Positions 7,604 to 17,600 of a DNA stretch of 55,815 nucleotides are shown here, piece after piece; the stretch's first letter is position 1, and each line of letters starts with the position of its first letter. Position numbers and translations under genes: made by a program. The notes under the pieces were generated by a model. It was not told where the DNA came from. It ran no database searches and was given only the letters and a program-made list of their open reading frames with translations. Location: the IMG/VR virus record IMGVR_UViG_3300013126_000040, positions 1 to 55,815 of that record; one strand, 5' to 3'. Source of the stretch: a virus.

Positions 7604-8610
7604 CCGATCCAAATCTAAAGATTATTTTTTCTGAAATAATCAAGGGATATTCTAAAAAGAATATCGAAGGGATTGGGACTTTATTTTTTAAGCATATAAA
7701 TAATCATGACTCTGCTGATATAGACATTTATAATCAGCAATTTTCTGATAAAGCTAAGGCAATGGGTTTGCCTACATCCAAAGAGCAAGAAGATTATTTG
7801 ATAAAAGAAGGTCTTTGGTCAGAAGATAAAAATAAAAGAATAATAGAATTACAAAAATTTATATCTAATCTAAAAACTACTAAAAGCAAGCTCTTTTTAA
7901 AAGCTCAAATAGATCAAATTAATAATGAAATAGATAAAAATGATGCAGAGTTAAAGGCTTTAAAATATGAAAAGAAAGATCTCATAGGATATACAGTAGA
8001 AGAATATACATTTAAAAAGATAAATGAATATTATATGTATGTTTCTTTATTTAAAGATGAGAAATTAAATCAAAGATTCTTTAAAGAAGAAGACTACGAA
8101 GAGTTAGATAACAAAGATATAGCTTTATTAATTAAAGGTTATAATGAAGTTAATGATAAATTTAATGATAGAAATCTAAAGAAGATAAGTTTGGCTGGAT
8201 ATTTTTCTAATGTATTTTATTTAAGCAATGATGATCCATATGTATTTTATGGAAGACCTCTCGTAGAATTAAGTTTTTATCAAATTGAGCTATTTAGCTA
8301 TGGTAAATATTTTAAAGCTATTATTTCAAATGCAAAAACAAAGCCTCCTCAATATTTAATGACTGATCCTGATGGATTAATAGAATGGTTTGAAGGAAGC
8401 AAAAATGTTGAAGATGTACTTAACAAGAACAGCAAGTTAACTCAAAAAGATAATGTTGCCTCTTCTATTGTAGGAGCTACAGAAGAAGATCTTAAGAGGT
8501 TAGGTATTAAAAATGATGATAAATCAACAGATATTGATCTAGCCAAGGAAGCAGCTAAAAAGGGCGGAAAATTAGACATGCAAGACCTCATAAAATTGCA
8601 TGGTTTATAA
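7600..8610 (+). CDS. Putative tail assembly chaperone or minor tail protein
   Basis: A 336-residue, strongly charged and mainly helical protein coupled to the previous gene by ATGA. Residues about 60-130 look like a coiled coil; the middle is aromatic (PYVFYGRPLVELSFYQIELF). The C-terminus is polar. It directly precedes the tape measure gene, the usual place of the second chaperone (T of lambda G-T). Unlike lambda it has its own start codon, so separate translation is more likely than a frameshift fusion. No family is recognised. Confidence 0.4.
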   Translation: MTDPNLKIIFSEIIKGYSKKNIEGIGTLFFKHINNHDSADIDIYNQQFSDKAKAMGLPTSKEQEDYLIKEGLWSEDKNKRIIELQKFISNLKTTKSKLFLKAQIDQINNEIDKNDAELKALKYEKKDLIGYTVEEYTFKKINEYYMYVSLFKDEKLNQRFFKEEDYEELDNKDIALLIKGYNEVNDKFNDRNLKKISLAGYFSNVFYLSNDDPYVFYGRPLVELSFYQIELFSYGKYFKAIISNAKTKPPQYLMTDPDGLIEWFEGSKNVEDVLNKNSKLTQKDNVASSIVGATEEDLKRLGIKNDDKSTDIDLAKEAAKKGGKLDMQDLIKLHGL

Positions 8611-8652
8611 GCAGAATATTATATATACTAGCCTAATATTTTTCCAATAAAT

Positions 8653-8678
8653 GTGTAATTTATGATAGGAAAAAGGTT
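8653..8678 (+). promoter_or_regulatory. GTGTAAT element with ribosome binding site before tape measure gene
   Basis: GTGTAAT at 8653-8659 is followed by AGGAAAAAGG (8667-8676), then the ATG at 8682. Spacing and ribosome binding sequence closely match the copy at 6286, which supports one shared late element. Confidence 0.5.
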
Positions 8679-8681
8679 ATT

Positions 8682-11600
8682 ATGGCTCAAAATATTGGCG
8701 AAGCGCAGATTAATCTATCAGTTAATACTTCCCAAATGGAAAGGGAAGTCTCAGCAGCTTTAAAAAGACTAGAAAGTAGAGGGTTTAATTTAGGACAAGG
8801 AATTAATTCTAGAGCTTTTACTCAACCTTTAGGTAGAATTACAGGGGCAGCAAATGAGTTTCAAAAATCGTTAGATGCATCTAATGCTCGTGTTATTGCA
8901 TTCGGTGCTTCTGCAGGAGCAATATATAGTGTTCAAAGAGCATTTACAGCTTTAATATCAAGTACGATAGAAGTACAAAAATCATTAACAGATATTAATG
9001 TTATATTAAATGCGGGCACAAAGACTTTAAGTCAATTTGGAGATCAATTATTTGAGATCGCGAAAAATAGTGGTCAAACATTTGCTACAGTCGCTACAGC
9101 AGCAGGAGAACTTGCTCGTCAAGGTTTAACCTTGGAGCAGACATTAAAAAGAACTAGTGATGCTTTAATTTTGGCGCGTCTTTCAGGTTTAGATGCAGCT
9201 TCGAGTGTAGAAGCTTTAACAGCTTCAATTAATTCTTTTAATCAATCTGCTTTAGATTCTACTCAGATTGTTAATAAATTGGCTAGTGTTGATGCGGCTT
9301 TCGCAGTCAGTTCTGCAGATCTTGCGGAAGCGTTAAAGCGAGTTGGTAGTTCAGCTCAAGACGTTGGTGTTAGTTTTGATGAGCTATTAGCTATTGTTGC
9401 AAGCGTTAATCAAACAACTGCAAGAGGTGGAGCAGTTATTGGAAATTCATTAAAAACAATTTTTACAAGAGTACAAAGAACAGATGTATTAGATCAATTA
9501 GAAGCTCTTGGAATAGCTGTTAGAGATTTAAATGGAAATACAGCTCCAGCAATTCAAATTTTAACAGGTCTTGCTCAAAAATTTGATCAACTTGGAGATG
9601 CTCAAAGATCTCAACTTGCAGAACTAGTTGGCGGTGTTTTTCAAATTAACGTTTTAAAAGCAGCTTTAGGAGACTTAAGCAAAGAATATTCTATATATGG
9701 AAATGCGCTAAAAACAGCTACAAATGCAAGTGATGAAGCTATTAGAAGAAATGAAGAATTAAATAAAACTTTAGCAGCTTTATTAAATAAAACTCTTGCA
9801 AATTTAACAAAAGTTGGAAGTGAGATTGGAGCTTTAAGTTTTCAACCAGCAATAGAAAAAGTTTTAGGAGGACTGAATACAGCTTTAGAATCATTTGATG
9901 TAAAAGGAGATAGTATTGGAAGCAAGATAGGCAAAGGCATTTTCGAAGGAATTGGTTCGTTTATCTCTGGTCCTGGACTTGCATTATTAATTGGAGTATT
10001 TGGAAAAATATTCTTAAATCTTGCAAAATTTACTACAGACGCAGTAAAAACAGTCTTAGGTTTAAATCGAGAAGCTCAAACTCAAGCGCAATTACAAGAA
10101 AGAATTAATTCTATACTAGCTCAAAATCCAGCTCTTGTTCAAAACATCTTAAACAAACAAGTATCTCTTTTACAAGTGGAAAAAGATATTCTTACGATCA
10201 TACAAGCTCAAACCCAAGCTCGTCAGCAATCTACTGCAATTGCTACTACTCTAACTCGTGGTTTAATTTCTAAAGGAGTAACATCTGAAAAAGGTGTTAT
10301 TAGATCTAAGAGTAGAGGTTTTATTCCTAATTTTAGTACAAATAAAGAAATTATGGGAGCAATATCTGGTGGTTATATGCCTGGACAAGTTAGATCAATG
10401 AATATTCCAAATTATGGTAGAGTTATATATAATGATGCAGAAACAGTAAAAAAATTCTCAGGATTAAAACAACCAGGTATTATGCCTCCAGAAGGTAGTG
10501 ATGCTGGCAAAAATTATAAACAAAAATTTAAAGATAAGTATGGCATTGATCCTTATGCAAGCAGCGGGTTTATTCCTAATTTTGCAGGTAGACCTGCAAC
10601 AAATTCTCAAATTGCCAGCATGATTGATCAAGGATATGTAAGAGTTACAGGCAATGAATTAAAAAGCTATTTAAAAGGTGCAGGTGGAGTGCTTGATCCA
10701 AAAAAAGCTATTCAATTTGGAGCAATAACAAGATATGATGAAACTTGGGTACCAGAAAGAAAATTTAATAAATTAGTTTATTCATCTAAAGCAGATTTAG
10801 AATCAATTGCAAAAAAGAAAGGGGGCGTTTTTGAAGATAAAGGAGGAGTACCTTTAGATTATGCTCTTGTATATCCTGGTTTCCAAGAAAGCAACAGATT
10901 TCCTACAAAAGGCAAAACAAGTAGAGGAAAAAATATAGGATTTTATGCTGTGCCATTTCCAGGACAATTAAAAAATAAGAAAAATGCTTTAGTTGGACCT
11001 GGAGTTTATGGTAATGCAATTAATGCTCTCGTAGATTCATCTGCTAGCTTTTTAACTGGTCTTGCTGGAGTTAGTCCAAGTGTTGTTAATTCTTCTAAAT
11101 TTAAAAGATATTTAAAAAGTAATATAACTCAAGATCAGCTTGGCACTCTCGTAGGAAATGTTTTTGAAGGAGGTATTCTTGCTGCGCTAGAAATCGCTCC
11201 ATCTGATCGTACAAGAGTGCTTGATCTAACAGCTGGAGAACTTCAAAAGGTAGGACAAACATTTAAGATTTCTTCTTTATCTGCTGGAGATTTTCTTGGT
11301 GGAGATTTTAAGAATTCTCTTTCAGTTGGAAATCGCAATAGTATGGCAGATAAAATTGTTAATAGTGGCATGAGAAAAGCTCTTGGTTTTATTCCTAATT
11401 TCTCTCCAATAGAAAAAGCTTTAAAAACAGAGAATAGGATGGGTGGTAAAGGAGTTTTAGATTATCAACAGGGAGTCGGATTATATGTAAGAGATGGTAA
11501 AACTCAACCAAATTTTGCAGCAGTAATGAAAGATCATCCAGAAGGCATTCAAAATGCAATTCAAAACTCTAGACAAATGCAGAAATTAGTTTCAAATGGT

Positions 11601-14600
11601 TTTATACCTAATTTTGCGCCAGCTGGGTTTGACCCAATGACATTATTTTTTACTATGCAAAGCTTTATGGGTATGGGGCAAAACGATATGAGCGAAGCCG
11701 TAATGAAAGAAGAGAGGAATAAGCTCGCTCAAATATTAAGAGAAAGAAGAGCTGCACAACAATTATTAGCTCAGGCAGAAAAAGCAGAGATTAAAGATCA
11801 AAAATTAATAACAACTCTCACAAATGAAAAAGCAGAATTTGAAGCGGCTGAAAGTAGGCAACGATCTTCTATGCAAAATCAAATGGGAGTTCTAGCAAGA
11901 AACCCAAGAGGCAGAATAGTTGGAGGTTTTGGAGGTGCAGCTGGTAGATTTGCTGGAAGATATGGCACAGGAATAGCATTAGCTGCTCCATTATTAACTG
12001 GAATAGCTAGTGAATTCGTTGGAGATGATGTTACTCGCGGTGGTAGAGCAACTAAAGCTGGAGTGACAGGCTTAGGTAGTATAGCTTCTTATGCTGGTAT
12101 TGGAGCAATGATAGGAAGCGCTATACCAGGTTTAGGTACAGGTGCAGGAGCTTTAATTGGAGGTGGATTAGGAGCAATTTCTGCAACGACTAATGCGATA
12201 AAAGAATTTAATGACATAATGCCAGAGTTGAAAGCCAAAGCAGAAAAAGCTCAAGAAGGTTTAAATAATGTAAATGCAGCTACTCAACTACTTTCTACGT
12301 CTTTAGAAACTCTTTCCAGTATTCAAAATAATACGTCTTTAAGTTCAGAACAAAGAGTAAGACTACAAGAAAAAGCAACTGAAGATCTTGCTAATAGTAT
12401 AGCTAAATTGAATGAAGCTCTTCCAGGATCAGCAGCTGAAATAGAAAATCTTTATAGAAAAGTCGGAGATACCGCAGAATTAAGGACTAAAATTTCAGAA
12501 CTTCAAGCAGAAGCTCAAAAATCTTCTCAAGCAATATTATCCGGTACAAGAGCTGTTGCAAGTTCGAAAAAATTTGAAGATTTAGTTGGGCCTGGATTTT
12601 TTGAAGGATTTTATGGTTTACTTGGAGAAACAGAGACTGTGCAAGAGAGGTATAAAGGATTAAAACCATCAGAAAGAGCCCAACTTAATCAAGATATAAC
12701 AAGTGGAGCAGAGAGTATATCTGGATTATTTAATAATTTAAGTAATACAGAAAGAAATATTCAAAGTTCAAAAATTCAGGAGTTAGTAACAACATTTAAT
12801 TCTAAAGGTCTTACAGGTCTAAAAGACCTTATATCTGGGCTTGTAAAAAATGGAGAAGATGCAGCGTATATAACAGAAATACTTAATGAAATTAATCCAG
12901 ACGCATTAGAGAGGTATTTTAATAAATGGCTAGAATTACAAAAATCTGCAGAAAGAACAGAAAAGTTAATAGCCGATACAAATGCAAAATTTGCTAGAGG
13001 TGAAGTACCTATAACTAGAATTGAAGATCTTCAAAGACAATTTGCTTTGCCTGGAGGAATTACTCCTGCTGCTTTAGGAAGAATTGATTTTAATAAAATG
13101 GAGCAAAATTTAAGTGGTCAAAAAAATCTAAACTTTGCTGAGCAATTTGCTACAGGATATAGAGAATTAAGTGATTCGTTAGGGTATGGAGCAGATAGAA
13201 TAAAATATTTAAGTGAATATACACAACAAGCCGCAGAGATACAAAAAGATTGGAATAATGGAGCAATTTCAACTACTCAAGCTTTTGAAAGATTAAAAAT
13301 AGCAATAGATAAAGTTAATTTCGAAAAAAATGCACCATTTATGTTTTCTGGGGAAAGAGCCCAAGCAAGACAAGGTATATTAGAGAGACAATTAAAGCAG
13401 GGTAAGTTTGCTGAAGGATTAGATCCATTAAATTCATTCTTTGATCGTTTTGGAGATAACGCAGCTACAACAGCAGATAAAATAAATAAATCTTTTGGTA
13501 ATTTAGCAGAAAACTTACAAACTGGATTTGAAGACGCATTTGGAGCATTTGTTGATGGAACAAAAACTGCCGACCAAGCATTCAAAGATATGCTATTAAG
13601 CATATCTCAACAGATTATTAAAGAACAATTTAGTATTGGCATGAGAAGTCTTCTTGGAGCATTTACTGGAGGTGGTGGTTTTGGTTCTACTGGTGGTGGA
13701 AACACAGGAGGATTTCTAGGTGGTATATTTAATAGTATATTTGGTGGTAAAGCAAAAGGTGGAATTATCAAGAAGTATAGTGGAGGAGGTTATGTAGATG
13801 GTGGAAGTGGAGTAAAAGATGATGTACCAGCTATGCTTACAGATGGAGAATATGTATTGAGAAAAAGTGCTGTTAATAAGTATGGGATTAATGCGCTAAA
13901 CATGTTAAATCAAGGAGGAATGATTAAAGGATATGCGGGGGGAGGTGGAATAGAAGGAAGAGGTTATCAACCTAGACCAGGAGAGAGAACTATGTCAGCA
14001 TATATTAACTCTATCTTTTCTCGTGGAAGGGATGTTTCCAGCTATTTAAATGATCGATTTTTACAAGCTAACAATAACATGGTATATAGAGGCGGTAAAG
14101 GTGGAGATATGTTAAGTAAACCTGTCCCTTTTGAAAGGAGATTATCGCAAGGGGACGCCGTGGGTCGCTTGGCAGGCTTAGAAGGCAAGATAATTAAAGG
14201 CGAAGCTTTACATAGTACTCCGATGTTTAAACAGGCCGCAGGTTATGCAGGAACTTCACTTAATATATCATTTAGGAATATAGCAGGAAAACAATTTAGT
14301 GTTAGTAGCTCAACAACTGATCTACCACTAGCATCAAGAGCAGATATGGTTCAAAGTTTTTATAATTTAGGAGATTCACTTGTGATGCGTCCTGGACCTG
14401 GAGGAGGTTCTGTATATACTCAAGCTATGGGCATGGATGTATTTGGAATAAAACTAAAAGATTATATAAATGCACAAGTTTCAGATACGGTTTTAAATAA
14501 TTTATCCCCAGAGGAAAGAAGACTTACTTCAATGACTTATACTGATGGATTAGAATTAGAGGCTAAAGGAGGGAGAAAAGGTCAAGCATTTTTAGTAAGA

Positions 14601-17600
14601 AGATATGGTGATGAAGCTGTACGATTGCCAGCACCTGCAAGAAAACGAATCAACCAAGAGATTAAAATGGGAAAAATATCTCAGCCAAGTTATATGCCCA
14701 AACCTCAAAGAGGCGCATATTTGGATAGTCAAATTCTCGCTAAATCTGCTAGAGGTTTAGGACCAACTTCAACGTTTTTTGATGATCTTGATATGGCAAG
14801 AAGTTATAGTGGCATAGGACAAACAACATTAGGTCCAAAACCTAATCTTGCTTCAACCATGGCGCCGTCATTAATGCAAACAGCAGCAAAACCTTCTTTA
14901 TTAAGCAGAGGATTAAGTTTAACAAAAGGTTTAGCAGGAGGATTATTTCAAGGTTTAGCTTATGGACCAGCAACAGAATTTTTAAATCCATCTTCTTTAG
15001 GCCCGATTCAGGGAACATTACCATATCAATTAGAAACAGGTCAAATATCAATGAAACAATTTGGATTATTATCTAATATTGAAAAATCTGATAGAGCTAT
15101 TTTTAATGCCATGAATAGACGATCTGCTGGCGGTAGAATTAAAGGATATGCAACAGGTGGAAGTATTAACGCTTTACTCGCAAATACTTATGATTTTTAC
15201 GGTGCAGCTGGAGAGAAATTAAATGAATATTATATGCCTGAAGCGTTTAAAACAACCGTAAATGCCCCAGGAGAATTATCTAATGTTCCGGCTTTAACTG
15301 GTAGATTTAATATATCAGATTTATTAAGCAGCAGAAGCTTAATGGATGAAAATAATCCAATGAATGCACTAAGAACTCAGAGATTTCTTGGAATGCAAAG
15401 TTATCAAGAGCAAGCAGCTAATTTCAAAACTGGATATAATGAACAATATCGTCAAGTTGAAGAACAAAGAAAAGAAGCTCAACGTTTAGCAGACGAAGAA
15501 AATGCAAGAAGAAGAGCAGCTTATAATCAACAAAGAATGGGAACACTTATAGGTGGATTACTGAGCGTAGGATTTTCAGCGATTTCACCATTTCTAGGAG
15601 GTATGGGCGGAGGTGGAGGAGGAATACTTGGAGGAATACAAAATATAGCTCAGAATGTTGTGTCAGGTATATTTAGTGGCGCTGGTCAAAGTGGCGGATC
15701 TCAAACTATGAGCGCTTATCAAAAAGAAATGATAGCTAAACAAAATGAACAAGCCATAACCTCGTACCAAAATTATGGATTTAATGATTTTAGAAAACAA
15801 GCGAACCTTTTTCCTCAATTTGGAAATCAAGGTGGATTTGGAGGCGGATTTGGTGGCGGAATGGGAGGATCAAATTTTGCACCAACTTCAAGCATTGGAG
15901 GTTTTCAATTTGGAGTTGGATTAGGAGCTCCAGCTGGTTTTCAAACTTATTTTCAAAATGCACAACAAGATTATCTTTTAAATTTTGCTTCTCCTGTGGC
16001 TCCAATTGCTCCTGGTCGCAGTAATCTTGTTTATGATTTTCTAAATCAAAATACAAACCCTTTTGGTTATAGCAGAGGATATGCAAAAGGCGGATTAATT
16101 AGAGGATATCAAGATGGAGGAATAGCGAATCAATATTTACCTTCAAATGCTCTAAATTTACTAGTCAAAGGATCAGATGGAAAAACTTATACATTGGCTC
16201 AAATGGGTCTTACAACAAATAATACTTATGCAGATTTAGAAAGAATGGGAGGTCAAGCTTTTGGTGGAGGTTATAATAATCCAGAGCTAATTTATTTATT
16301 AAATGAAATGCAGTCTGGATTAGGATCTCAATTTAATAGAGTAACAGGAATCAATGATTTATTTCATATGAAAAAGCGAGCTCCTGGCACATCTCACAGA
16401 ACAGGTTATAAAGCAGATTTTACTTTAAATGATTATAAAAATGGAAAAGAAAATATTATTAATTTCTTAAAAGGAAGAGGATTAAAACAAGGACAAGATT
16501 ATGCTTTAACATATGAAGGCCCAGGAACACCTGGTTCTACAGGAACACATTTTGATTTTAAATTAAATAAGACGGGAGTAGCTAAGGTTGCTGCAATGAT
16601 GAGTGGTATGCCTGTAGAAAATATAGCTATGATGCAAACTAACAGGCCAGTCATTGCGGGCGGTATACCATCAAGAACGGATTTACCTAATTATTTAGAT
16701 TTACCTCTTTCTCCTAGCGCATCTTTTCCTGGGGCAAGCACTAATAATATAGCAGGAACTAATATATCTACTATTGGTCCTCAAGCTAATCCTTTCACTA
16801 GAATAAATCCAATTACTCGCGCTTTAACTCCGGATGGTCCAAGTCGTTCTAATCGTCCATATATTGGAAGTAGAGGAAGCCCAGTGGGTTCATTAATGAA
16901 TCCAAATAAACCTACAGGTATACCTTCTCCTTTTTCATCTCGGGGAGTATTACCAAGTATGGGAAATCGAGGAGTTTTGCCAGCTAATCCAATTCAGCCT
17001 CAAACCGGAGATTTTCCTACTCGTGGAGTATTACCAAGCATGGGAAATCGAGGAGTTTTGCCAGCTACTCAGATTCCTGACATATCAAATCCTTATTTTG
17101 GCCCCACTAGAAGTCCTATTATGTATGATATGGGAGAAAATATTACAACAGCACCCAAAACAGTACAACCTTCACAGCCTCCTATGGGACCTAGCGCAAG
17201 AGCAACCACGCAGAACTTTGCTAAAAAAGTTAGTGAATATTTTCGTGATCCATTGGGTATACTTCCATCTGGTGGAGGATTAGGAAAAGGAGCGATTCCT
17301 ACTATTTTCCCAGGTAGGGGTAATATTCCTACGATTGAATCTCCAGCTAATCTTCCATCAGCGGCGCAAAAGAATGGATTACCTTCTTCTCAAGTCAATG
17401 TTCCAGGAGCAAATCAAACACCGCTTGATCTTAGCGATCCAATCATAGCCGAATATGTAAAAAGTCAATCTCAACTTTTTGAAGAAGCAGCTCAGAATTC
17501 TATGATGCAACTTCCATATTTTAGAGACTTAAGAAATATGGTAGATATGGCGACTGGAAATGCACCAACCCTTTATCAAAGCATAGGAAGTTTATATGAT

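Noticed and set aside
7590-7610. Possible programmed frameshift between the two chaperone-like genes, as in lambda G-T
   Set aside because: No slippery heptamer was found at the junction, and the second gene has an ATGA-overlap start of its own.
11150-11340. FEGGILAAL segment in the tape measure as a restriction-like nuclease
   Set aside because: A helix with FE and a later aspartate recall PD-(D/E)XK nucleases, but no E-x-K could be placed, so no domain is claimed.
13277-13603. Long minus-strand ORF of 108 codons within the tape measure gene
   Set aside because: It lies antisense inside a confident coding region with no start signal or family similarity.
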